Shown here in pieces: positions 16,238 through 24,829 of a DNA stretch of 64,000 nucleotides; the stretch's first letter is position 1, and each line of letters begins with the position of its first letter. The notes under the pieces were generated by a model that was given only the letters and a program-made list of their open reading frames with translations, was not told the origin of the DNA and did not search any database. This stretch comes from an uncultured Lachnospiraceae bacterium. Lineage in GTDB: Bacteria > Bacillota > Clostridia > Lachnospirales > Lachnospiraceae. The stretch spans positions 1 through 64,000 of the forward strand of contig CAJUGG010000032.1 in assembly GCA_910585995.1 (NCBI GenBank). Direction: 5' to 3'. The position numbers and the translations under genes are program-made.

Positions 16238-17239
16238 TTAGTTAGAACTATTATACAATATCTCCCTGGAAAAGGAAACTCTTTTTTCCCGCTGGGCCAG
16301 GAATTTTTCCAGTTTCTCCATATGTTTGCCCGGAATCCAGGCTTTATTCGTATTATAATAGTAATTGGCCAGTTTCCAGAATTTCTCCGGGTACTGCATA
16401 CGCAGGCTCAGATATTCCTTTTCTTCTGCACTCAATGGCCGCACCTGCTCATAAGTCTTTAAGATCCGGCTTCCCAGATGAAAATCATAATTCTGCTTTT
16501 CGAGAATCTTTCTCAAGAACAGATACAGATCGTTGACTTGTACATCCAGGGCAAATTTTTCAAAATTGATCACGGACATCTGTCCATTTCCCACCAGGAT
16601 ATTGTGATGAATGTATTCCCCGTGGCAGAAATGCCCCTCTTTTAATGCCTGTACCTTTAAGCGCTCATAAGCAGAAGCCTGAAGGCTTCGTTCAATCTCC
16701 TGTGCCTCCAAAAGGACAGACTTACAGCAGGACAGATATGCGGATTCAAATTCATTCTTACGGTTCTTTTTCTGAATAAAGGCATAGATCTTCCGAAGCT
16801 CCCGGTTATGACGCCTTAATTCTTCCACTACATCTCCCGCCGACAGGCGCATCCTGTCTTCCTCAGTCACTTCACAGAACCCCCGCAAATCTTTATGGAT
16901 ACCAGCCAGAAGAGAAGCTGCTTTTAAGATCTCGCTCTCACTTCTGGTATCACACTCTCTTCCATCCAGGGATTCTTTCACCACGAACTGATAATATTCC
17001 CGGTATACAGTTGCCAGTCTGCCCTCTTTGTCCGGCTCCATCCGGTCTACCAGATAGCCGCAGCCTCTAAGATGCTGCAATAGCTCTTGTTCCTTCTGAA
17101 GCTTATACGTGCTTCCAGAAAACTCTCTTATCAGGAGTCTGCCCGCACTGGTGTCCAGAAGAAATCCCCCTCTGGTGCGCCAGCTTCCGTTCACGGTAAA
17201 CGGGTACTGTTCCAATACCTGCAAATCTCTCTCGTTCAT
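16238..17239 (-). CDS. CotS-like spore coat / kinase-fold protein
   Basis: A 333-residue protein with the aminoglycoside-phosphotransferase/CotS fold. Seen are an N-terminal lobe (GGFLLDTSAGRLLIREF), the catalytic-loop equivalent HGEYIHHNILV and a following VINFEKFALD. In active members these would read HGDxxxxN and D[FW]D. Here Asp is replaced by Glu, and the metal-binding position reads NFE. CotS/CotI proteins are spore-coat components in Bacillus. The role here is inferred from family resemblance and the sporulation setting. The ATG at 17239 follows GGGGGGA. Confidence 0.78.
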   Translation of the reverse strand: MNERDLQVLEQYPFTVNGSWRTRGGFLLDTSAGRLLIREFSGSTYKLQKEQELLQHLRGCGYLVDRMEPDKEGRLATVYREYYQFVVKESLDGRECDTRSESEILKAASLLAGIHKDLRGFCEVTEEDRMRLSAGDVVEELRRHNRELRKIYAFIQKKNRKNEFESAYLSCCKSVLLEAQEIERSLQASAYERLKVQALKEGHFCHGEYIHHNILVGNGQMSVINFEKFALDVQVNDLYLFLRKILEKQNYDFHLGSRILKTYEQVRPLSAEEKEYLSLRMQYPEKFWKLANYYYNTNKAWIPGKHMEKLEKFLAQREKRVSFSREILYNSSN

Positions 17240-17336
17240 AGAATCCCCCCACACCTCGGTCGTCTCGTACCTTCTATACTTATGTGAGAGAATTGCAAAA
17301 TAGCACTATTTGACAAAAGGTTTTTAGGAACTCTTT

Positions 17337-17696
17337 TTAGTCCTCTTTCTCAAACAGTACCGCCAGCTCCTTTGCCTCCTGTAAAGTATTCTTCCACCCG
17401 TATTTTTTCAGATCTACTTTCCATCCCTTTGTACTTAGAGTAACTTGAACCCCTTCTTCCTCCAGCAAGAGTTTCTGCATATCCGGCATCTCAAAATATC
17501 CGGCGCCGCTTAATCCCCCTTTGCTGTTCACTACGCGATGAGCCGGAACCTTGCCGGCCAGTCCAAGCTTCAGCCCATGCCCCACCTGCCTGGCATGTCT
17601 GGGCTTTTGGCAGAGCAGCGCAATCTGTCCGTAGGTAGCCACCGTCCCCTCCGGGATTCGTCGACATACCAGACCCATCTTCTGATAAAAATCCAT
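17337..17696 (-). CDS. Alkyltransferase-like (Atl/MGMT-fold) DNA-binding protein
   Basis: A 119-residue protein with only the DNA-binding domain of O6-alkylguanine alkyltransferases. Seen are RRIPEGTVATYGQIALL with its arginine-finger-type segment, and PAHRVVNSKGGLSG. The reactive-site motif PCHRV of true methyltransferases reads PAHRV, so the acceptor cysteine is missing. Proteins of this form (Atl) bind O6-alkylguanine and hand the lesion to nucleotide excision repair. The start ATG overlaps the cca stop by one base (TGATG), so the two are coupled. Confidence 0.87.
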   Translation of the reverse strand: MDFYQKMGLVCRRIPEGTVATYGQIALLCQKPRHARQVGHGLKLGLAGKVPAHRVVNSKGGLSGAGYFEMPDMQKLLLEEEGVQVTLSTKGWKVDLKKYGWKNTLQEAKELAVLFEKED

Positions 17697-19051
17697 CACT
17701 TTTTTGGCCCCTCTTTTGCCTGATAAAAACGTACTGCTTCCTCTAAGAGCCACTCTTTCTCATTCCTCTCTGGCTCTTCGATCACCCGTTCTAACAGATG
17801 GGATAATACCTCTCCCAATACAGGCCCTTCCGAGATCCCGGCCTCGATCAGATCCCGGCCGCCGACGGCTAACTGCTTCAGAGTAAAACAGTCTTTTTCT
17901 TCCAATATTTTCAAGAACAAATGTTCGATCTCTTCCAGATCTGCAAGCTTTGCCGCCTGTGTCTTCGGCTCCTGTGCCAGGATATCCGCCCGCTGCACCT
18001 TCAGATAATAAGGGAATAATTCCTCCCCGATGCGATGCAGAGCCTTTCTCACCCCTGACGGCGTCAACGCCGGATGATCGTCGTGATAACGAACCAGCTT
18101 CATCACCTGGCGCATGGTATCATTGTCAAATTTTAACCGCCGCAGTATCTCTTCTGCTATCTCCTCGCTGACCTTTTGATGCCGGTAAAAATGATCAACA
18201 CCCTTTGCATCCGTCGTCTTTACCCTTGGCTTCCCAAAATCATGAAATAACATCGCAAGCCGCAGGATCTTATCTGCCTCCACCTGCATCAGCGCATGAA
18301 TCGTATGCTCTCCCACCGTATATCTGTGATGCGGATTGTTCTGCTCACACGCCATACAGGCGTCAAATTCCGGCAGAATCACCTCCGTGATCCCCGTCTC
18401 CCACGCCTCTTGCAATTTCTCCGGATGAGGTGACACCAACAGCTTTACTAACTCTGCCTGAATCCGTTCTGCACTTACTTTGTTAAGATTCTGACAAAGT
18501 TCCCGGATCGCTGCCTTGGTCTGTGCTTCCAAGGTAAATCCAAGCTGTGCTCCAAACCGTACTGCCCGGAGCATCCGAAGGGCATCCTCCGTAAAGCGCT
18601 CCTTAGCCTCTCCCACGCACCGGATCACCCCGCTTCGCAGATCTTCCATGCCGTGAAAGGCATCCACAAGACCTTCTGCCTCATTATAAGCCATGGCATT
18701 GATGGTAAAATCCCGCCTCTTCAGATCCTCTAACAAGCTCTTGGTAAACTGCACTTCTCTGGGATGACGGCAGTCCTCATAGACCCCATCCACCCGGTAC
18801 GTCGTCACCTCAAAGCCTTCATGCCCCAACATAACCGTCACGGTCCCATGTTTCAGTCCCGTATCAATCGTCTTTTTAAAAAGGGACTTTACTTCCATCG
18901 GGGAAGCCGAGGTCGTAATGTCCCAATCTGCTGGTTCTCTCTCTAAAACTGCATCACGCACACACCCGCCGACGGCATAGGCTTCATGCCCTGCCGCGGC
19001 GAGTGTCGCGATGATCTCATTCACTTTTTCAGGAATCTGGATCTGTATCAT
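17696..19051 (-). CDS. cca: CCA tRNA nucleotidyltransferase
   Basis: A 451-residue class II polymerase that builds or repairs the CCA end of tRNAs, needed here because the two tRNA-Gly genes do not encode CCA. The nucleotidyltransferase motif GGCVRDAVL and ADWDITTSA (two carboxylates) are near residues 28-48. The RRDFTINAMAYN and ERIQAEL motifs follow. A C-terminal HD domain (LFHDFGKP, YRHQKVS) is also present, as in many clostridial forms. AGAGGTT precedes the ATG. proS ends 12 nt upstream. Confidence 0.95.
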   Translation of the reverse strand: MIQIQIPEKVNEIIATLAAAGHEAYAVGGCVRDAVLEREPADWDITTSASPMEVKSLFKKTIDTGLKHGTVTVMLGHEGFEVTTYRVDGVYEDCRHPREVQFTKSLLEDLKRRDFTINAMAYNEAEGLVDAFHGMEDLRSGVIRCVGEAKERFTEDALRMLRAVRFGAQLGFTLEAQTKAAIRELCQNLNKVSAERIQAELVKLLVSPHPEKLQEAWETGITEVILPEFDACMACEQNNPHHRYTVGEHTIHALMQVEADKILRLAMLFHDFGKPRVKTTDAKGVDHFYRHQKVSEEIAEEILRRLKFDNDTMRQVMKLVRYHDDHPALTPSGVRKALHRIGEELFPYYLKVQRADILAQEPKTQAAKLADLEEIEHLFLKILEEKDCFTLKQLAVGGRDLIEAGISEGPVLGEVLSHLLERVIEEPERNEKEWLLEEAVRFYQAKEGPKK

Positions 19052-19063
19052 AACCTCTTTATC

Positions 19064-20500
19064 CTAATACGCTTTCCCCCAGTAGACCAGCTTTCTGGCC
19101 GGTTTTCCACAGCAGACACAACGCTCACTGATCGGATGCTGCTCAAAAGGCATACAGCGGCTGGTAGCCGTCGTATCTTCTTTGATCTTGTCCTCACATG
19201 CCTGCTCACCGCACCACATGGCCCTTACAAATCCGGGCTTGTTATTGATCGTTTCTACAAATTCTTCATAAGATGTCGCATCGTACGTATGCGCATCCCG
19301 ATGTGCACGCGCACGTTCCAGCATATCCTTCTGCATCGTCTCCAGGACCTCAGAAAGCTTCGTCTCCAGCTCATCCAGAGACACCACGATCTTCTCCCTG
19401 GTATCCCGGCGCACGATCACGGCCTGGTTAGCCTCGATATCCTTAGGGCCGATCTCGATACGGGTCGGTATCCCCTTGATCTCCTGCTCTGCAAATTTCC
19501 ATCCAGGACTCTTATCCGTATCGTCCACCTTCACCTGAAAACTCTTACTCAGACGGTCATACAGCTCATATGCCTTGGGAAGCACACCCTCCTTATGCTG
19601 TGCAATCGGAACAATCATCGTCTGAACCGGAGCAATTCTAGGCGGCAGCACCAGCCCGGAATCATCTCCATGCACCATGATGATCGCACCGATCATACGG
19701 GTTGTCATACCCCAGGAAGTCTGATGCACATATTTTAACTGATTGTCCTTATCCGTATATTGTATCCCAAATGCTTTCGCAAATCCATCGCCAAAATTAT
19801 GGCTTGTGCCGGACTGCAGCGCTTTGCCGTCATGCATCAGAGACTCAATCGTATATGTCGCCTCCGCGCCGGCAAATTTTTCCTTATCCGTCTTCTGCCC
19901 TTTGATCACAGGAATTGCCAGCACCTCTTCACAAAAATCCGCATAGACATTCAGCATCTGCACCGTCCTGGCCTCTGCTTCTTCAGCCGTCGCATGAGCC
20001 GTATGTCCCTCCTGCCACAAAAATTCTCTGGATCTTAAAAATGGCCTGGTAGTCTTCTCCCAGCGCACCACAGAGCACCACTGATTATAATTTTTCGGAA
20101 GGTCACGATAAGAATGAATCTCATTGGCATAAAAATCACAGAACAGCGTCTCCGAAGTAGGACGCACGCACAGGCGCTCCTGCAAAGGCTCCAGGCCACC
20201 ATGCGTCACCCAGGCCACCTCCGGCGCAAATCCTTCCACATGATCCTTCTCTTTCTGAAGCAGACTCTCTGGGATAAACATAGGCAGATAGACATTCTCC
20301 ACCCCTGTCTCCTTAAATCTTCTGTCCAGTTCCTTCTGAATATTCTCCCAGATCGCATAGCCCGCCGGCTTGATCACCATACATCCTTTTACACTTGTAT
20401 AATCAATCAATTCCGCTTTCTTCACCACATCGGTGTACCACTGAGCGAAATCCACATCCATGGAAGTAATCCCTTCCACCAGCTTCTTGTCTTTTGCCAT
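19064..20500 (-). CDS. proS: Prolyl-tRNA synthetase (archaeal/eukaryotic type)
   Basis: A 478-residue class II aminoacyl-tRNA synthetase charging tRNA-Pro. The length is well below the roughly 570 residues of the bacterial form, and the C-terminal zinc-binding-like domain marks the archaeal/eukaryote-like type found in many Clostridia. Class II motif 2 is seen in TTRPFLRSREFLWQEGHTAH and motif 3 near TTRMIGAIIMVHGDD. A conserved LRPTSE-type stretch reads CVRPTSET. Its terminal Tyr (GKAY) is typical of this group. It is driven by a consensus promoter at 20548-20576; no T-box is seen in the leader. Confidence 0.96.
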   Translation of the reverse strand: MAKDKKLVEGITSMDVDFAQWYTDVVKKAELIDYTSVKGCMVIKPAGYAIWENIQKELDRRFKETGVENVYLPMFIPESLLQKEKDHVEGFAPEVAWVTHGGLEPLQERLCVRPTSETLFCDFYANEIHSYRDLPKNYNQWCSVVRWEKTTRPFLRSREFLWQEGHTAHATAEEAEARTVQMLNVYADFCEEVLAIPVIKGQKTDKEKFAGAEATYTIESLMHDGKALQSGTSHNFGDGFAKAFGIQYTDKDNQLKYVHQTSWGMTTRMIGAIIMVHGDDSGLVLPPRIAPVQTMIVPIAQHKEGVLPKAYELYDRLSKSFQVKVDDTDKSPGWKFAEQEIKGIPTRIEIGPKDIEANQAVIVRRDTREKIVVSLDELETKLSEVLETMQKDMLERARAHRDAHTYDATSYEEFVETINNKPGFVRAMWCGEQACEDKIKEDTTATSRCMPFEQHPISERCVCCGKPARKLVYWGKAY

Positions 20501-20547
20501 TGCCTTTACCTTTCCTTTCCAACCTATACAATTCTACACTGTTTTTC

Positions 20548-20576
20548 ATTGTAAGAAGGATTCCCCTCTTTGTCAA
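20548..20576 (-). promoter_or_regulatory. Sigma-A promoter of proS
   Basis: On the minus strand TTGACA (20571-20576), a 17-nt spacer and TACAAT (20548-20553). The leader to the proS start is about 45 nt, too short for a T-box. Confidence 0.85.
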
Positions 20577-20681
20577 GTAAGACAAGAAGACGAACCGCTC
20601 ATTTTCTGGAAATCTTTCCAATACTTCGCTGCCATATTCCCGCCCTTTTTAGCAAATACTGTAGCAAACGGAGGTGGCATC

Positions 20682-21599
20682 ATGAATCAACAGACCAAAC
20701 TATATTTTCAAAAAACGGGCATCCTGCTGGCAGTCTATCTGACACTGCGTTTTCTGCTGCCTTTGGTACTCCCTTTTGTCTTCTCCTGGATGACCGTAGG
20801 CGCGCTGACATTTGTACAAAAAAAGATAAATGTTCGTCTCCTGTTCCTTGGCATCCTCTATATCATCCTCTTCTTACTGCTTGGCGGCGCCTCCATCTTA
20901 TGCGGCTGCTATCTTCTGTACGAACCCTGCTGCCGCTTAGTGCCGGTCTGCCAGAGTTACTGGGCGCAGTTCTCCGAATACTTAACCTGGATCCCGCAGT
21001 CTCTCTCCGGATATCTGGCCATCGCCATGCCCTCCGCTTTTTCCTGTCTCTTTGGCATCTTTTTATATCTGCTCTCCATCCTGCTCTTTGCCAAAGACTG
21101 GAAGCACTTTCATACCCTGTTACACAAACTCCCCTTCGCCACGCCCGTCTCCCACGCCTTCTGCCGCATCCTCTGGTGCGTCAAGAGCTGGATTCGCGCC
21201 CAATGCCGCATCATGCTCGTAGTCTCCATAGAATGTGCCATCGGCTATTATCTGCTGGCCATCCCCGCCTTCCCCTTCTGGGCCGTCCTGACCGGCATCA
21301 TCGACGCCCTCCCGGTCTTTGGCACCGGCACCATCTTCTTCCCCTGGATGCTGATTATGGCCCTCCAAAAAGACTACACCTTCGCCCTCTGGCTAGGCCT
21401 TCTCTACCTGATCACCTGGCTCACCAGAGAACTCCTGGAACCCAAACTACTCGGCGACGGCCTAGGCCTATTACCCGTCTGCTTCCTGATCTCCGTCATC
21501 ACAGGCCTAAAACTCTTCGGCCCCTTAGGCCTCTTCTCCGGACCCTTTGGCATCCTCCTGATCCGGGAACTCTGGAAAGAATTAGAACCCAATCCCTAA
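20682..21599 (+). CDS. AI-2E family / YtvI-like membrane protein
   Basis: A 305-residue integral membrane protein with about seven to eight hydrophobic segments and the C-terminal signature of the AI-2E/PerM family (DALPVFGTGTIFFPW, LLGDGLGLLPVCFLISV, GLFSGPFGILL). YtvI is a sporulation-associated member. Substrate and role are unknown for most of the family. The ATG is preceded by GGAGG with a 7-nt gap. It runs convergently into the RluA-type gene, with a 4-nt overlap of their ends. Confidence 0.87.
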   Translation: MNQQTKLYFQKTGILLAVYLTLRFLLPLVLPFVFSWMTVGALTFVQKKINVRLLFLGILYIILFLLLGGASILCGCYLLYEPCCRLVPVCQSYWAQFSEYLTWIPQSLSGYLAIAMPSAFSCLFGIFLYLLSILLFAKDWKHFHTLLHKLPFATPVSHAFCRILWCVKSWIRAQCRIMLVVSIECAIGYYLLAIPAFPFWAVLTGIIDALPVFGTGTIFFPWMLIMALQKDYTFALWLGLLYLITWLTRELLEPKLLGDGLGLLPVCFLISVITGLKLFGPLGLFSGPFGILLIRELWKELEPNP

Positions 21600-22273
21600 T
21601 CCAACTTCGTCCACCCCTCCAAAAAAGAAGGCTCCACCCGAAAACACATCCTCTCCCCATTCCCCGGATGCACAAAAGCCACCTCACAAGCACACAGACA
21701 AAGCCTCCCCGCCCGGTCCTCTCTCCCATACTTTTTATCCCCCACAATCGGCACCCCTGCATGGGACAACTGCACCCGAATCTGATGATGCCTCCCCGTC
21801 AAAAGCCGAATCCTCAAAAGGCTCTTCCCCTCCTCTTCCTTCAGCACCTCATAAAAAAGCTCACACCTCTTAGCCCCCCGCGTCCCCTTCGGCACCACCA
21901 AAGAGACATTCCTCCTCCCATCCTTCAAAAGATCATCCACAAGCTTCCCCCTCTTCTCAGGCATCCTCCCCCACACCACTGCCTGATACCACTTCTCCAT
22001 CTCCTCATGCGCCCCCACCTGCCGACTTAGCTCCGCCGCAGCCCGCGCACTCCTCCCCACCAAAAAAATCCCCTCCACCGGCTGATCCAGCCGATTCGCA
22101 AGCCCCAGATAAGGCCGTCTCCCCTCCCTCTTCACCAACTCTCCCTCCAACATACTCATCACATCCGGCACCGTCACCCGCGCACTCTGCACCGCAACTC
22201 CCGCCCCCTTATACACCACCAACACATCCCGATCCTCATACAATATCCGATATCTCTCCCCATCACTTCTCAT
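21596..22273 (-). CDS. RluA-family RNA pseudouridine synthase
   Basis: A 225-residue pseudouridine synthase of the RluA/RsuA-like group without an S4 domain. The catalytic Asp is in NRLDQPVEGI. The conserved LLTGRHHQIRVQLSHAGVPIVGDKKYG block follows (given here in parts: LTGRHHQIR, PIVGDKKYG). The target site (tRNA or rRNA) is not deducible. The ATG at 22273 is chosen because AAAGGA lies 8 nt upstream; two earlier ATGs lack such a site. Codon choice is strongly purine-rich on the coding strand, leaving a long spurious frame on the other strand. Confidence 0.9.
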   Translation of the reverse strand: MRSDGERYRILYEDRDVLVVYKGAGVAVQSARVTVPDVMSMLEGELVKREGRRPYLGLANRLDQPVEGIFLVGRSARAAAELSRQVGAHEEMEKWYQAVVWGRMPEKRGKLVDDLLKDGRRNVSLVVPKGTRGAKRCELFYEVLKEEEGKSLLRIRLLTGRHHQIRVQLSHAGVPIVGDKKYGREDRAGRLCLCACEVAFVHPGNGERMCFRVEPSFLEGWTKLD

Positions 22274-22408
22274 AAATAAAATCCTTTCCATTATCGCAGC
22301 CAAAAACCACTACCACGCCCAGACAATTTATTCTGCCAACGAGTCACACCCCTCAGTTATAACCTATCGCCCCACAAGAGATCTGTTACTACGCCATGCA
22401 CAATCGTA

Positions 22409-22610
22409 GCGAAAGGGCTGCCGGGAAATCGGACTTGGGAGAGTTGGTCAATAGTGCTGTGTGGATTGGAGCGGACAGTCTAGCGGTTTTGTACGCCACA
22501 GGCGGACACTCATGTCCGAATGTGGCGCACAAAACCGTTAGACTGTCCGATACATTCCATGCAGACATTGACCAACTCTCCCGAGTCCGATTTCCCGGCA
22601 GCCCTTTCGC
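22409..22610. repeat. 202-bp near-perfect palindrome
   Basis: Left arm 22409-22508 and right arm 22513-22610 are close complements around a 4-nt loop. The outer 10 bases (GCGAAAGGGC / GCCCTTTCGC) and long internal stretches such as GAGAGTTGGTCAAT / ATTGACCAACTCTC, CGGACAGTCTA / TAGACTGTCCG and CGGTTTTGT / ACAAAACCG pair, with scattered mismatches. It lies in the 355-nt gap between the RluA-type gene and pgi. A 74-codon frame through it is a by-product of the palindrome. The rest of the gap (22274-22408) shows no gene. Confidence 0.88.
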
Positions 22611-22628
22611 GGCCTCCTAGTGTATCAC

Positions 22629-23975
22629 CTACAGCCTCTTCAGCAACTCCTCTCTCTCCGCCTCATACCCCGGCTTCCCAAGCAGTGCAAACATATTTTT
22701 CTTATAACTCTCCACACCTGGCTGATTAAACGGATTCACACCCAGCAGATACCCGCTCACACCACATGCAAACTCAAAGAAATAGAACAACTGTCCCAGT
22801 GAAAACTCATCCTGTTTCGGAATCGTCACCATCAGATTCGGCACCTCTCCATCCGTATGTGCCAGAATCGTTCCATTCATCGCGCTCTTATTTACAAAGT
22901 CCACATTCTTGCCAGCCAGATAATTCAGACCATCCAGATCCACAGGCTCTGTGCCCATCACGATCTCCTGCTCACACTCATCCACGCAAAGCACCGTCTC
23001 AAACATAATCCTGGCACCATCCTGGATAAACTGTCCCATAGAGTGCAGATCTGTCGTCAGATCCACAGATGCTGGGAAGATACCTTTCTTGTCTTTGCCC
23101 TCAGACTCTCCATAGAGCTGCTTCCACCACTCAGAGATATAGTGAAGGCTTGGCTCATAGTTCGCCAGAATCTCTGTAGATTTGCCTTTGCGGTGCAGAA
23201 TATTACGCACCACCGCGTACTTCAGCGCGTCATTTTCCTCATAAGAACTGTTAAGCGCCAGATCTCTGCCGCTTGCAGCACCTTCCATCAGCTTCTTGAT
23301 ATCTGCGCCGCTGACTGCGATTGGAAGCAGACCCACTGCGGTCAATACGGAGAAACGTCCTCCCACATCATCCGGAACCACAAAAGTCTCATAGCCTTCC
23401 TCCGTAGCCAGACTCTTCAGCGCTCCTCTTGCCTTATCCGTCGTAGCATAGATCCTCTCTGCGGCTCCTTTTCTGCCATACTTGTCCTCTAATATCTTCT
23501 TAAACACACGGAACGCAATCGCAGGCTCCGTAGTCGTACCAGACTTGGAGATGACATTGACAGAAAAATCACGATCTCCGATCACATCCATCAGATGCTT
23601 CATATAACGAGTGGAGATACTGTTTCCTACAAAATAGATCTCCGGAGTCTTGCGCACTTCCTTGGATATCATATTATAGAAACTATGGCGTAAAAACTCA
23701 ATCGCTGCACGTGCTCCTAGATAAGAACCGCCGATACCGATTACCAGCAGCACCTCAGAATCACTCTGAATCTTCTCTGCTGCCTTCTGGATTCTTGCAA
23801 ATTCCTCTTTATCATAATCTACTGGAAGATCAATCCATCCAAGAAAATCATTCCCTGCGCCTTTTTTTCCTACCAATACATCCTTCACTGCAGTTGCCTG
23901 CGCTTCCATGTACTTTAATTCATCTGCGCCGATAAAAGAGGCTGCCTTCGAATAGTCAAATGTTACTTTTCCCAT
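22629..23975 (-). CDS. pgi: Glucose-6-phosphate isomerase
   Basis: A 448-residue glycolytic enzyme interconverting glucose-6-P and fructose-6-P. The conserved active-site segments VIGIGGSYLGARA, the VISKSGTTTEPAIAFR loop, the FVVPDDVGGRFSVLTAVG block and the C-terminal GVNPFNQPGVESYK with catalytic Lys are all visible in order. The length matches the short Firmicutes form. A good promoter lies at 24024-24052. AAGGAG precedes the ATG. Confidence 0.96.
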   Translation of the reverse strand: MGKVTFDYSKAASFIGADELKYMEAQATAVKDVLVGKKGAGNDFLGWIDLPVDYDKEEFARIQKAAEKIQSDSEVLLVIGIGGSYLGARAAIEFLRHSFYNMISKEVRKTPEIYFVGNSISTRYMKHLMDVIGDRDFSVNVISKSGTTTEPAIAFRVFKKILEDKYGRKGAAERIYATTDKARGALKSLATEEGYETFVVPDDVGGRFSVLTAVGLLPIAVSGADIKKLMEGAASGRDLALNSSYEENDALKYAVVRNILHRKGKSTEILANYEPSLHYISEWWKQLYGESEGKDKKGIFPASVDLTTDLHSMGQFIQDGARIMFETVLCVDECEQEIVMGTEPVDLDGLNYLAGKNVDFVNKSAMNGTILAHTDGEVPNLMVTIPKQDEFSLGQLFYFFEFACGVSGYLLGVNPFNQPGVESYKKNMFALLGKPGYEAEREELLKRL

Positions 23976-24023
23976 GTTTACCTACACTCCTTTTTTTACA
24001 AGCCCTGCTTGTTTGATAGGAAT

Positions 24024-24052
24024 ATTTTACAATCTGCTATAATAAAAATCAA
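24024..24052 (-). promoter_or_regulatory. Sigma-A promoter of pgi
   Basis: On the minus strand TTGATT (24047-24052), a 17-nt spacer and TAAAAT (24024-24029). The -35 overlaps the stop region of the upstream hypothetical gene. Confidence 0.75.
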
Positions 24053-24729
24053 GTGGACGAGCCTAAAAAATCAGAAAGAACCTCCTGAAAGATCAATTCT
24101 TCCTCTTTTTCGAGCACGATACCCTTCTCCGCATCCTTTGCTTTTGGGGTCTTTGGCTCCTCCCTTCCACGATTCGTTACATTTTTCACAACCCTGGGTT
24201 CTTCCGAAAAACCCTCATACACATGATGCTGTCTCGGATACAGCGTATTTGACACATAGTCTAGCAGACACACCTTCGTCCGTTCCCACAGGCTGTCCGT
24301 CTCAAACCACAGCGAAGCCACCCGGACCACCACTGCTGCCGTAGCCGCCGCCAGAAAACGATTCAGGCAAAATGTCCCGTCGTATTTAAGAAACCGCAAA
24401 GTCACAGCCTCCACAAACCCAATTCCCAGAATCAGGCCTGTCCACCGCTCTGGCAGGCGGCGCCACTCTACCAAGCGAATCCCGAACTTTCGCTCCTGGC
24501 ACAGATATTTCTGCACAAACACCGGGATATCATGAATCCCCACCCGCACCTCATAACTCTTCTCGAATTTCAGTGTCATCGCCTTCAGCATCTTCCCCTT
24601 GCCGTTGCTCCCAAGAGCCGCATCCTTGCAAAGTCTTCCATATAGTATTCTCCGCACCAGCACCAGCACCATTCCCCATGCGCCCAGAGCCAGAAATTCT
24701 CCATAGTACAGCCATACCTGATACAACAT
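24049..24729 (-). CDS. Uncharacterised membrane protein
   Basis: A 226-residue protein that I do not recognise. Three hydrophobic segments are visible (about residues 8-27, 93-112 and 122-142), separated by a basic cytosolic loop (LKAMTLKFEKSYEVRVG). A hydrophilic C-terminal third follows, rich in Glu and Lys, and ends with an acidic stretch (EKEEELIFQEVLSDF). The ATG is preceded by GGGAGG at 8 nt. It lies between mtnN and pgi on the same strand, but pgi has its own promoter. It looks real from its ribosome site and membrane layout. Confidence 0.7.
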   Translation of the reverse strand: MLYQVWLYYGEFLALGAWGMVLVLVRRILYGRLCKDAALGSNGKGKMLKAMTLKFEKSYEVRVGIHDIPVFVQKYLCQERKFGIRLVEWRRLPERWTGLILGIGFVEAVTLRFLKYDGTFCLNRFLAAATAAVVVRVASLWFETDSLWERTKVCLLDYVSNTLYPRQHHVYEGFSEEPRVVKNVTNRGREEPKTPKAKDAEKGIVLEKEEELIFQEVLSDFLGSST

Positions 24730-24829
24730 ACGTCATGCCTCCCTTTGCATTTTTTAGTAGTCTTAAGTATACCAGACTCTCTCCACAAAGGAAGGCATAA
24801 CTTATCAACAAATTCTGACAGTGAAAAAT

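Noticed and set aside
20501..20681. T-box upstream of proS
   Set aside because: The promoter lies about 45 nt before the start, leaving no space for a T-box, and the conserved T-box sequence is absent.
20570..22030. 486-codon plus-strand frame
   Set aside because: It runs out of frame through the YtvI-like gene and then antisense to the RluA-type gene. The translation is rich in His, Arg and Pro with no domain pattern; it is open only because of the strand's pyrimidine-rich composition.
22396..22620. 74-codon frame inside the long palindrome
   Set aside because: Its two halves are complements of each other, so the frame is a by-product of the inverted repeat.
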